Under the pieces are notes generated by a model. It had not been told where the DNA came from. It was given only the letters and a program-made list of their open reading frames with translations, and did no database searches. From Acetobacteraceae bacterium (GTDB taxonomy: Bacteria; Pseudomonadota; Alphaproteobacteria; Acetobacterales; Acetobacteraceae), in assembly GCA_031291725.1 (NCBI GenBank), contig JARLIM010000021.1:124001-188000 (forward strand): a DNA stretch of 64,000 nucleotides, written 5' to 3'. How positions within the stretch are numbered: the stretch's first letter is position 1; every line of letters begins with the position of its first letter. The position numbers and the translations under genes were made by a program. Shown here one piece after another: positions 9,010 to 16,960 of this stretch.

Positions 9010-10887
9010 GTGAGCGACCGCAAGGACAATACCCGCGCCGAAGAGTTCAAGAAGGCCACGGCCGGTGCCCTGCGCGCTGTGGCGGGGGTGGCCGATGTGC
9101 AGGTGGCCTATCAGCCCGGCCCGTCTGGCCTCGCGGGCAAGCGCGCCCGGCTGCCGATGCCGACGCGCGCTCTGCCGCCGGCGGAAATGGCGCGCATGCG
9201 CGGGGCGGCCGATGCGCTCGCCCTGCGACTGAAATACCACGACGACACCATCCACAACGCCCGCATCCCCGCCCGCCGGGAAGCCCGCGAGGCGTATGAC
9301 GCGCTGGAACAGGCGCGGGTTGAAGTCGTCGGCTCCGAGAACATGTCCGGCGTTGCCGCCAATCTGCGCGCACGGCTGGCCGAGACTTGCGAAGCTGAAG
9401 GTTACGACCGGATGACCCGCAAGGATCAACTCTCGGCCGCCTCCGCCTTGGCGCTGCTCGCCCGCGAGCGGATGACCGGGGTGAATTCCCCGCGTGAAGC
9501 CGGTCGCGTGCTGGAAATGTGGCGCCAGACGCTGGGCGCACAGGCCGATCAGGCACTCGACGAGCTTGCCGCCAACGCACATGACCAATCCGCCTTCACC
9601 CGCTCCGCCCGCAAGCTGCTGGCCGCATTGGATCTGGCCGAGGCCGAAGCGGAGGCGGAAACCGATCCGTCCGACGACGAGAACGAGGAAGACGGCGAGC
9701 AATCCGGCGCGCAGGACAATTCCGAGCAGGGCGAGGGCCAAAGCCAGTCCGAGCAGGAATCGATGCTCGGGGCGCAGCCGGAGGAAATGGTCGGCGAAGC
9801 GTCCGATGACGAGGCCGGAGACGAATCGGAAGATGACGGTGCCGCCGCCGAGGGGGACGACCGCCCCGGTGGCCCGCAGCCGCGTCGGGAAAAGCCGAGC
9901 GGGGAGCAGGAAGGGGCCTATAAGCCCTTCACCCGCCAGTTCGACGAAGAAGTGCATGCCGAGGATCTGTGCGACGCCGATGAATTGTCGCGCCTGCGTC
10001 AGCATCTCGACCAGCAATTGCAGCATCTGTCCGGCGTGGTCGCCAAGCTCGCCAATCGCCTGCAACGCCGCCTGTTGGCGCAGCAGACGCGGGCCTGGGA
10101 TTTCGATCTTGAAGAAGGCCAGCTCGATGCCGGTCGTCTGGCGCGGGTGATCATCAACCCGATGCTGGCGCTGAGTTACAAGCGCGAGCGCGATACCGAA
10201 TTCCGCGACACCGTGGTCACGCTGCTGATCGACAATTCCGGCTCGATGCGCGGCCGGCCGATCACGGTGGCGGCGATGTGCGGCGATATTCTCGCCCGCA
10301 CGTTGGAGCGCTGTGCGGTGAAGGTGGAAGTGCTCGGCTTCACCACGCGGGCCTGGAAAGGCGGGCAGTCGCGTGAGCGCTGGGTGCAGGAAGGCAAGCC
10401 GCGTTCGCCGGGCCGCCTGAACGATCTGCGCCACATTATTTATAAGGCCGCCGACAGCCCGATGCGCCGTGCGCGCAAGAATCTCGGTCTGATGCTGCGG
10501 GAAGGTCTGCTGAAGGAGAATATCGACGGTGAGGCTCTGCAATGGGCCTATCGCCGCCTGCTCGCCCGCCCGGAACATCGCCGCATTCTGATGGTGATTT
10601 CTGACGGCGCGCCGGTGGATGACAGCACCTTGTCCGTCAATCCCGGCAATTATCTGGAACGCCATCTGCGCGATACGATCAAGGACATCGAAGATCGTCG
10701 CGCGGTGGAGCTGGTTGCCATCGGCATCGGCCATGACGTGACGCGCTATTACAAGCGTGCGGTGACGATTGTGGACGCCGAGGAATTGGGCGGCACGATG
10801 ATGAAAAAGCTCACCGAGCTCTTTGACGAGGATGCTGCGGCAAGTTGGGCCCGGGCTTCGGCGGAGCGTGCGGCAGCTATTGGGTAG
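9010..10887 (+). CDS. cobT: Cobaltochelatase subunit CobT (VWA domain)
   Basis: CobT (625 aa) forms a two-tiered ring with CobS. It has an N-terminal helical region, a long acidic low-complexity stretch rich in Glu/Asp/Ser/Gln at about residues 215-310, and a C-terminal von Willebrand A domain with the MIDAS motif [10 protein letters not shown] near residue 412. The start is a GTG-type codon at 9010 ([13 protein letters not shown]) directly after cobS. The acidic insert is a normal CobT trait. A large inverted repeat begins 2 nt after the stop and probably ends the transcript. Confidence 0.95.
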   Translation: MSDRKDNTRAEEFKKATAGALRAVAGVADVQVAYQPGPSGLAGKRARLPMPTRALPPAEMARMRGAADALALRLKYHDDTIHNARIPARREAREAYDALEQARVEVVGSENMSGVAANLRARLAETCEAEGYDRMTRKDQLSAASALALLARERMTGVNSPREAGRVLEMWRQTLGAQADQALDELAANAHDQSAFTRSARKLLAALDLAEAEAEAETDPSDDENEEDGEQSGAQDNSEQGEGQSQSEQESMLGAQPEEMVGEASDDEAGDESEDDGAAAEGDDRPGGPQPRREKPSGEQEGAYKPFTRQFDEEVHAEDLCDADELSRLRQHLDQQLQHLSGVVAKLANRLQRRLLAQQTRAWDFDLEEGQLDAGRLARVIINPMLALSYKRERDTEFRDTVVTLLIDNSGSMRGRPITVAAMCGDILARTLERCAVKVEVLGFTTRAWKGGQSRERWVQEGKPRSPGRLNDLRHIIYKAADSPMRRARKNLGLMLREGLLKENIDGEALQWAYRRLLARPEHRRILMVISDGAPVDDSTLSVNPGNYLERHLRDTIKDIEDRRAVELVAIGIGHDVTRYYKRAVTIVDAEELGGTMMKKLTELFDEDAAASWARASAERAAAIG

Positions 10888-10888
10888 A

Positions 10889-10994
10889 GTGCCAATTCCG
10901 CAGGAATTGCACCGATAATCCCGGCATGGTGGTTGGCGTTTGCCGGTGCGATTCGTGTGGGCGATTGGCGGTGCAATTCCTGCGGAATTGGCAC
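10889..10994. repeat. Nested palindromic repeat, copy 1
   Basis: Two 26-nt arms (10889-10914 and 10969-10994) are perfect reverse complements separated by 54 nt. Each arm is itself a small palindrome of the form CAATTCC-GCA-GGAATTG. The element fills the whole gap between the convergent ends of cobT and the TPR gene and could act as a bidirectional terminator. A related element lies at 55718-55795, so this is a repeat family and not a private terminator. Confidence 0.85.
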
Positions 10995-10995
10995 C

Positions 10996-12279
10996 CTACG
11001 CCACCCACTCCCGCCGCAGCCGTTCGATCACCGCCCCCCACTCGCCCGGCTGGGTTTGGCGGAAGACCCGCATCCGGGGATACCATGGCGTATCCTCGCG
11101 CCCGGCGAGCCAGCGCCAGCATGCATCGAAGCGCGACATCACCCAGACCGGCACGCCGAGTGCACCCGCCAGATGCACCACCGCCGTATCCACCGAGATC
11201 ACCAGATCAAGCCCCGCCACCAAGGTGGCCGTATCGGCGAAATCCTGCATGCGGCCCATCGGGTTGCCGAGCGGGAAGCCGGTGCGGGCAATCTCCGCAC
11301 CGCCGCCGATTTGCAGGCTGATCCACTGCACATCCGGCACCGCCATCAGCGGGGCCAACAGATCCAGCTTCATCGATCGGCGTTGATCCATCGCATGCAC
11401 ACGCTTCATGCCCGCCCGCGGTGCCCCCGCCCATACCAGCCCCACACGCCGCCCCGGCCCCAACCGCGCCAAAGCCTCCCGCCAATGCGCGGATTGCAGC
11501 GGATCGGGGGTAAGATAGGGCGTCACCCCAGGTACAGTCGCCAGATCGGTGCCCAGCACATGCGCCAGGCTGATCATGGGGCAGTGCAGATCGAAGTCCG
11601 GCACCGGATCGTCTGACGACACCACCGCCTCCGCATCGGGAAAACTCTGCCGCACCAGCCGCACCAACGGAGCCTGCACGCGCAGCACCACCCGCGCACC
11701 CGCCGCCAGCACTTGGCCGACATAACGGATGAATTGCAGCGTATCGCCGTAGCCCCCCTCATCCCACACCAGCAACCGCCGGCCAGCCAGAGCCTCCCCC
11801 TGCCAGCGCGGCCCGCAGATCGGCGGCGGGTCGAGTTGCCAGCGGGATTCGAATTCGGCAAAGCCCTGCGCCAGATCGCCCGCCATCAACAACGCCATCG
11901 CCCGGTTGGCGCGGATATGGGGGTTGGTGGGCGCGAGGCGATAGGCTTCGTCATGCGCTTCCAGCGACAAGGCCATCGCCTGCATGTCGTTGAGGACCAC
12001 GCCCAGATTGGAGAACGCCTCCGCACAGCCCGGATTGGCCTGTGCCGCCGCCACGCTGGTCTGAATGGCGTCCCGATGCCGCCCCAGCCGATGCAGCGCT
12101 GCCCCTAGATTGGTCAGGGCCACATAATGGCCCGGCACCCGCGCCAGCGCTTCCCGACAGGCTGCCTCCGCCCGGACATAATCCTCGGCCTCATTCAAGG
12201 CCGCCGCCGCATCCGCGTAAAAATCCGCCTCAGCGGTGGGATTGGTCGATTTTTCGACCAGCGCAACATCCATCGTCAT
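10996..12279 (-). CDS. TPR protein with C-terminal glycosyltransferase-9-like domain
   Basis: Residues ~20-150 form three to four tetratricopeptide repeats (ALTNLGAALHRLGRHRDAI, AFSNLGVVLNDMQAMALS). Residues ~165-420 resemble the heptosyltransferase-type GT-B fold, with LLVWDEGGYGDTLQFIRY and the C-terminal block DLVISVDTAVVHLAGALGVPVWVM typical of sugar-nucleotide binding. Such TPR-GT proteins are common in Rhodospirillales and may glycosylate proteins or surface glycans; no substrate can be assigned. It is convergent with cobT and upstream of nothing obviously related, with gloA starting beyond its own start on the same strand. Confidence 0.75.
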   Translation of the reverse strand: MTMDVALVEKSTNPTAEADFYADAAAALNEAEDYVRAEAACREALARVPGHYVALTNLGAALHRLGRHRDAIQTSVAAAQANPGCAEAFSNLGVVLNDMQAMALSLEAHDEAYRLAPTNPHIRANRAMALLMAGDLAQGFAEFESRWQLDPPPICGPRWQGEALAGRRLLVWDEGGYGDTLQFIRYVGQVLAAGARVVLRVQAPLVRLVRQSFPDAEAVVSSDDPVPDFDLHCPMISLAHVLGTDLATVPGVTPYLTPDPLQSAHWREALARLGPGRRVGLVWAGAPRAGMKRVHAMDQRRSMKLDLLAPLMAVPDVQWISLQIGGGAEIARTGFPLGNPMGRMQDFADTATLVAGLDLVISVDTAVVHLAGALGVPVWVMSRFDACWRWLAGREDTPWYPRMRVFRQTQPGEWGAVIERLRREWVA

Positions 12280-12328
12280 CTGCCGCTCCTGTTGCGCACA
12301 GGATGCGGCAGATTGGTGAACGAAACGT

Positions 12329-12715
12329 TTATGCGGCCGACTGAATCAGCTCGATCTTGTAGCCGTCCGGATCTTCGACAAAGCCGATGATGGTGGTGCC
12401 GAACTTCACCGGCCCTGCCTCGCGCGTCACCTTGCCGCCCGCTGCGCGCACGGCCTCACAGGTCGCCGCCACATCCGGCACGCCGATGGCCAGATGGCCG
12501 AAGGCGTTGCCGAGGTCATAGGACTCAACGCCGTAATTATAGGTCAGCTCGATCACCGCCTGCTCGGGGTTGTTCTCGTAGCCCACGAAGACGAGCGTGT
12601 ATTTGCCTTCCGGCACATCGCGGCGGCGCAGTTCCTTCATGCCGAGCACGTCGATGTAGAATTTCGCGCTGCGTTCGAGGTCGCCCACGCGGATCATGGT
12701 GTGCAGAAAACGCAT
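12329..12715 (-). CDS. gloA: Lactoylglutathione lyase (glyoxalase I)
   Basis: GloA converts the methylglyoxal-glutathione hemithioacetal to S-lactoylglutathione. At 128 aa it has a single vicinal-oxygen-chelate monomer. The four metal ligands expected for the short, Ni-type enzymes fall at His5, Glu56, His74 and Glu122, the same positions as in E. coli GloA. It follows lpxI on the minus strand after only 17 bp, so it may be the last gene of the envelope operon. Confidence 0.95.
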   Translation of the reverse strand: MRFLHTMIRVGDLERSAKFYIDVLGMKELRRRDVPEGKYTLVFVGYENNPEQAVIELTYNYGVESYDLGNAFGHLAIGVPDVAATCEAVRAAGGKVTREAGPVKFGTTIIGFVEDPDGYKIELIQSAA

Positions 12716-12732
12716 CTTATTCCCCCTTGGTT

Positions 12733-13575
12733 TTAACCCTTACCCGGCTCCACCCCCAGCAGGAACAGCCCCGCTGCATTGGCTGTGGCCACCGTCGCGG
12801 CGCGGTCGGTGATCAGTGTGCCTTCGGCCTCGAACGCAATGCCGCGCAGACCGGCAGCATGGCAATTGGCAATCGTTCCCGGCCCGATGGTCGGCAGATC
12901 GGCACGGCGATCCTGGCCCGGTTTGACGAGCTTGACCAGCACGCCCCCCGGCCCCGGTCGCGCCAGACCCTTTGAACGGGCCAGCATGGCGTCGGTGCCT
13001 TCGATGGCCTCCACCGCCAGCACAATGCCCATCTGCACCACACAGCCCTGGCCGACATCAACCGCCCCCAGCGCCCGCACCACGGCCACGCCGCGCTCGA
13101 TATCGGCGGCAGCCTGCGAATCCGGGCCGATCTCGGTCAGCAGACCGCGCGGCGCCAAGGCTTCGGTGAGGATTTCATGCGCCCCCAGCACCCGGAAGCC
13201 CTCCTCCCCCAACACCCGCACCACGGCGGCGAGCAACCCGTCATCCCCGCCGAACGCCGCGCGCCCGATGCGGCCCATCAGGCGCATGCCCTCGGCATCG
13301 GGGCGCAGATCCAGCATCGACGGACGCCGCACCGGCCCGACCAGCACAAGATCCACCGCCCCCTCACGCCGCAAGGCCGACAGGATGGTGCCGAATGCGC
13401 CCAGACGCGCCATTTCGTGGGGAAAACCGGCCAACAATGCCCGGTCGGCATAGCCATCCAGGCCCATCAGGAACACTTTCCGCCCGGCCGCCATTGCCGC
13501 TCGCGCCACCTGGGTCGGCAGCGGGCCACCACCGGCGATAATGCCCAGCGTGCGCGGACGGGCGGCGTCGTTCAT
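12733..13575 (-). CDS. lpxI: UDP-2,3-diacylglucosamine pyrophosphatase LpxI (DUF1009)
   Basis: LpxI hydrolyses UDP-2,3-diacylglucosamine to lipid X and replaces LpxH in most alphaproteobacteria. The 280-residue protein starts with [18 protein letters not shown] and has the DUF1009 C-terminal blocks [20 protein letters not shown] and [15 protein letters not shown], which include the conserved catalytic Asp region. It follows lpxA by 12 bp. lpxB, which often follows lpxI, is not here. Confidence 0.93.
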   Translation of the reverse strand: MNDAARPRTLGIIAGGGPLPTQVARAAMAAGRKVFLMGLDGYADRALLAGFPHEMARLGAFGTILSALRREGAVDLVLVGPVRRPSMLDLRPDAEGMRLMGRIGRAAFGGDDGLLAAVVRVLGEEGFRVLGAHEILTEALAPRGLLTEIGPDSQAAADIERGVAVVRALGAVDVGQGCVVQMGIVLAVEAIEGTDAMLARSKGLARPGPGGVLVKLVKPGQDRRADLPTIGPGTIANCHAAGLRGIAFEAEGTLITDRAATVATANAAGLFLLGVEPGKG

Positions 13576-13587
13576 GCCCTGGCGGCC

Positions 13588-14400
13588 TTAGCCGGCCTCG
13601 TCATCGGCTTGCTCAACGGCGGCATGGATCAGGCCGCGCTTGCCGCACCCGGCGATGAATTCCAGCATTTCAGCCACCAGCGATTCATCGCCGAATTGTT
13701 CGCGCGCGGCGTCCACCCGGTCATTGAACACGCCTTCGCCCAAAAACATCAGCCGATAGGCCGCCCGCACGGCGTTGATCTGGCTGCGATCATAGCCGCG
13801 ACGGCGCAGGCCGATGATGTTCAAACCGGCCAGATAGGCGCGATTGCCGATCACCGTGCCGAACGGGATCACATCCGCCGCCACGCCCGCCATGCCGCCG
13901 ATCATCGCCGCCCGGCCGATGCGGGTGAATTGATGCACCGCGGCCCCGCCGCCCAACACCGCGAACGGGCCGATATGCACATGGCCGCCCAGCAGCACAT
14001 TGTTGGCGATCACCACGTTGTCGCCGAGCTCGCAATCATGCGCCACATGAACGCCCGCCATCAGCAGACACCCATCGCCCACCTTGGTCAGGCCGGAGCC
14101 GGTGACGGTGCCGCGATGCACGGTGACATGCTCGCGCAAATGGCAACGCGCGCCGATTTCGGTGCGTGTCGGTTCGCCTTTGTATTTCAGATCCTGTGGG
14201 GCCATGCCCACGGTGCAGAACGGGTAGAGCACCGCACCGGCCCCGATGCGGGTGATGCCGTCCACCACCGCATGGCTGATCAGCTTCGCACCATCCTCGA
14301 TCACCACCTCGGGCCCAACGGTGCACCACGGGCCGATGGTGACATCGGCGCCGATCTGCGCACCGTCGGCGACGATGGCGGTGGGATGAATATTGCTCAC
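13588..14400 (-). CDS. lpxA: UDP-N-acetylglucosamine acyltransferase
   Basis: LpxA adds the first 3-OH acyl chain to UDP-GlcNAc. The 270-residue protein is a left-handed beta-helix of hexapeptide repeats (for example GAQIGADVTIGPW, GDNVVIANNVLLGG) with a helical C-terminus. The catalytic His lies in LLMAGVHVAHDCELG, near residue 125 of the family. It overlaps fabZ by 4 bp (ATGA) in the conserved lpxD-fabZ-lpxA order. Confidence 0.96.
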   Translation of the reverse strand: MSNIHPTAIVADGAQIGADVTIGPWCTVGPEVVIEDGAKLISHAVVDGITRIGAGAVLYPFCTVGMAPQDLKYKGEPTRTEIGARCHLREHVTVHRGTVTGSGLTKVGDGCLLMAGVHVAHDCELGDNVVIANNVLLGGHVHIGPFAVLGGGAAVHQFTRIGRAAMIGGMAGVAADVIPFGTVIGNRAYLAGLNIIGLRRRGYDRSQINAVRAAYRLMFLGEGVFNDRVDAAREQFGDESLVAEMLEFIAGCGKRGLIHAAVEQADDEAG

Positions 14401-14900
14401 GCCTCACGGTCCCGGATCATGGCAGCATAAGACGCTTCGGCGACCACTTTGCCATCCACGCGGGCAGTGCCCTTGAACTTCCAGACATTGCCGCGACGCG
14501 CCTCACGCACCACTTCAATGCGCAACTGGTCGCCCGGCACCACCGGACGGCGGAATTTCGCGCCCTCGATGGACATGAAATACACCAGCAGACCGGCAGC
14601 ATCGTCGCCCAGCGATTCCACCACCAGCACGGCAGAGGTCTGCGCCATTGCCTCCACGATCAGCACGCACGGCATCACCGGTTGCGTCGGGAAATGGCCC
14701 TGGAAGAAATGCTCGTTGATCGTGACATTCTTGATGCCCACCGCGCGCTCATTGGCGGTGATTTCTTCCACGCGGTCGATCATCAGCATCGGGAAGCGAT
14801 GCGGAATATCGCGCATGATGCGTGCGATATCCGCATTCGCGATCGTGCGCGCCGCGGGCGTCGCATTGGCCTGATTGTTCTCGTTTCCGTCCATGACCAC
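14397..14900 (-). CDS. fabZ: 3-hydroxyacyl-ACP dehydratase FabZ
   Basis: FabZ dehydrates 3-hydroxyacyl-ACP in fatty acid elongation and competes with LpxA for 3-OH-acyl-ACP. The hot-dog domain has the catalytic His in NEHFFQGHFPTQPVMPG-like sequence (here PVMPC) and the Glu in VEAMAQTSAVL. At 167 aa it is slightly long because of an N-terminal Asn/Ala-rich extension of about 20 residues. It directly abuts lpxD and overlaps lpxA. Confidence 0.95.
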   Translation of the reverse strand: MVMDGNENNQANATPAARTIANADIARIMRDIPHRFPMLMIDRVEEITANERAVGIKNVTINEHFFQGHFPTQPVMPCVLIVEAMAQTSAVLVVESLGDDAAGLLVYFMSIEGAKFRRPVVPGDQLRIEVVREARRGNVWKFKGTARVDGKVVAEASYAAMIRDREA

Positions 14901-16067
14901 TCAGTTCCTGCCAGTCTCTGCGGAGGGCACCGGTGCTGCATTTGGCATCCCGGCGGCTCCGGCCTCATCCTGCCCGCTGGCTTTGCGCGCCGCGAGTCGT
15001 TTCAACAATGCAACCTGCCGCAGGAACGCCTTCGCGGGTTGCGCCGGCATGCCCATATAATCCGTGCCACCAGCGAGGTTGCTGATAACCCCGGCTTGCC
15101 CGGCCACACGGGCACCACGACCGATCCGCAAATGCCCGGCCACCCCCACCTGACCGGCGAGGACGACGAAGTCTTCCAGCACCGTGGAGCCGCTGATGCC
15201 AACCTGCGCGATAATCACGCAACCGCGCCCGATGCGAACGTTGTGCCCGATCTGCACCAAATTGTCGATGCGGGTGCCCGCGCCGATCACGGTGTCCTGC
15301 GCAGAGCCTCGGTCGATGGTGGAGTTGGCACCGATCTCGACATCATCCTCAATCACCACACGCCCAAGCTGCGGCACGCCGACATGGCGCGGCCCGGTGG
15401 GCGTCATCGTGGTGGCAAAGCCGAATCCGTCCTGGCCAATCCGCACGCCAGGCAGCAACACAATGCGCTTGCCGAACATTGCATGCGAGATGGTGCAGTG
15501 CTGTCCGATCCGACACTGCGCGCCCAGCACCACGCCGTCAGAGATGACACTCAGCGCGCCCACCCGGCAGCCCGGCCCAATCTCCACCCGTGCGCCGATC
15601 ACCACGCCAGGGCCGATCTCTGCCGTTGGGTCGATAACCGCCGACGGATCGACATGTGCCGAGGGATGCACGCCCGGATTGACCGGTGGCACCGGATGGA
15701 ACAGCGCCGTCACCGCTCCCCAGGAAAGGTAGGGCTCTCGCGTGGGCAATGCCACGCAGCCAGCGGGCACACGGGCACGCAGGCTCGGGTGCACTATCAC
15801 CGCCCCCGCACGGCTTTCGGCCAGCTCTGGCAGATATTTCTTATTGTCGAGGAAGCTCACATCCTCCGGCCCGGCAATCTGCAGCGGCGCCACACGGCGC
15901 AACAGGCGATCCGCCCCCTTGGCGGGCGGATCGATGCCAATGAGCTTGGCCAGTTCGGCCACACTGAACGGCCCGGCGCGCTCAAAGAAGCGCAAATCGC
16001 CCGGTGCAGAGGCAGATCCTTGTGCGTTTGTCGTCGCCTGTGACACTTCTTCAACCCAACCGAACAA
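14901..16067 (-). CDS. lpxD: UDP-3-O-(3-hydroxyacyl)glucosamine N-acyltransferase
   Basis: LpxD adds the second acyl chain in lipid A synthesis. It has an N-terminal uridine-binding domain (residues ~30-120, with DVSFLDNKKY), a hexapeptide-repeat beta-helix (~125-330) with the catalytic His region DNLVQIGHNVRIGRGC, and a C-terminal helical extension ending in an Ala/Pro-rich tail. Length of 388 aa is at the upper end of the family. The first ~25 residues are poorly conserved, so a start a little further in is possible. It lies between skp and fabZ. Confidence 0.95.
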   Translation of the reverse strand: MFGWVEEVSQATTNAQGSASAPGDLRFFERAGPFSVAELAKLIGIDPPAKGADRLLRRVAPLQIAGPEDVSFLDNKKYLPELAESRAGAVIVHPSLRARVPAGCVALPTREPYLSWGAVTALFHPVPPVNPGVHPSAHVDPSAVIDPTAEIGPGVVIGARVEIGPGCRVGALSVISDGVVLGAQCRIGQHCTISHAMFGKRIVLLPGVRIGQDGFGFATTMTPTGPRHVGVPQLGRVVIEDDVEIGANSTIDRGSAQDTVIGAGTRIDNLVQIGHNVRIGRGCVIIAQVGISGSTVLEDFVVLAGQVGVAGHLRIGRGARVAGQAGVISNLAGGTDYMGMPAQPAKAFLRQVALLKRLAARKASGQDEAGAAGMPNAAPVPSAETGRN

Positions 16068-16088
16068 ACGAACCCTTCACGGGCCCTA

Positions 16089-16955
16089 TCAGGGACGCGG
16101 CCCCGTTGCCGGAGCAGGAGCGGACACACGTGGACCGCCGCTGGCCGGCGTGACCACTGGCGCCGACTGCGGCGGCATGTCGGACAGCGCCATGCCATCA
16201 GGGGGAATGACCACGGATGGCAGCACCTTGTTCAACTGCGTCACCACCTCATCGGTGATATCGAAATTGGACACGTTCAGTGCAACCTGCGAGCGATGCA
16301 GCACCAGATTCATGCTGTGGCTGTCGGCCACCTGACGGATGACGGCAACCAAAGCGCGCTCGATCTGACTGACGCCATATTGGGCGGCTTCCTGAATGAT
16401 GCGGGCACGATCGCGGAACTGCTTCTGCGCATTGGCAATGCGATCCTGCAACTCGTGCTCCTTGGCGCGCTTCTGTTCCGGCGACATCGTGCTCGCCTGG
16501 GCGGCAAGGGTCTGCTGAAGCTCACGCCACGCGGCCTGTTCCTTCTGCGCATCCTCGTTCAGCTTTTCGCGGCGGCTGCCAATCGCCTTGTCCACCGCCT
16601 GTGCGGCGATGGAGGCACGCATGACTTCCGGCACACCGATCACGCCAACCGATGCCACGGGTGGCGGATTGGCCTTGGCAACCGGCGGCAGTTCCGGCAT
16701 CGGCGGCAAGGGCGGCAGCGGCGCCGTCGGCCCGCCATCCGCATCGCCGGGACCGGCGGCAAAAGACGGCTCAGCGGCCATCTGCGCCGCACGCGGCACA
16801 GAAGCCGGCGTCGGACGCGGTGCAGCCTGAGGGGCCGGAGCGGAGGCGGCTTGACGCTGCTGGCCAGGAATGAAGAAATCCTCAGCCGAAGCGGTCGACA
16901 TGCCGAAACTCAGCAGCACTGCGCAGGCAGCAGCGAAATAAATCGAACGACGCAT
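16089..16955 (-). CDS. skp: OmpH/Skp-family periplasmic chaperone with long Pro-rich N-terminal insert
   Basis: A signal peptide (hydrophobic run after MRRSIYFAAA, cleavage near SASAEDF) precedes an unusual ~70-residue Pro/Ala-rich segment (residues ~35-105). The OmpH domain follows, with the coiled-coil arm KLNEDAQKEQAAWRELQQTL and the C-terminal block DITDEVVTQLNKVLPSV. Skp escorts unfolded outer-membrane proteins across the periplasm to BamA. At 288 aa it is far longer than the ~160-170 aa E. coli Skp, because of the Pro-rich insert and a Pro/Ala-rich tail. It lies immediately after bamA, as in most Proteobacteria. Confidence 0.9.
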   Translation of the reverse strand: MRRSIYFAAACAVLLSFGMSTASAEDFFIPGQQRQAASAPAPQAAPRPTPASVPRAAQMAAEPSFAAGPGDADGGPTAPLPPLPPMPELPPVAKANPPPVASVGVIGVPEVMRASIAAQAVDKAIGSRREKLNEDAQKEQAAWRELQQTLAAQASTMSPEQKRAKEHELQDRIANAQKQFRDRARIIQEAAQYGVSQIERALVAVIRQVADSHSMNLVLHRSQVALNVSNFDITDEVVTQLNKVLPSVVIPPDGMALSDMPPQSAPVVTPASGGPRVSAPAPATGPRP

Positions 16956-16960
16956 TGCGA

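Noticed and set aside
8425-10734. Very long open frame on the minus strand opposite cobS/cobT (769 codons)
   Set aside because: Antisense to two clearly conserved genes; high GC produces long shadow frames. The predicted protein has no known motif and unlikely composition.
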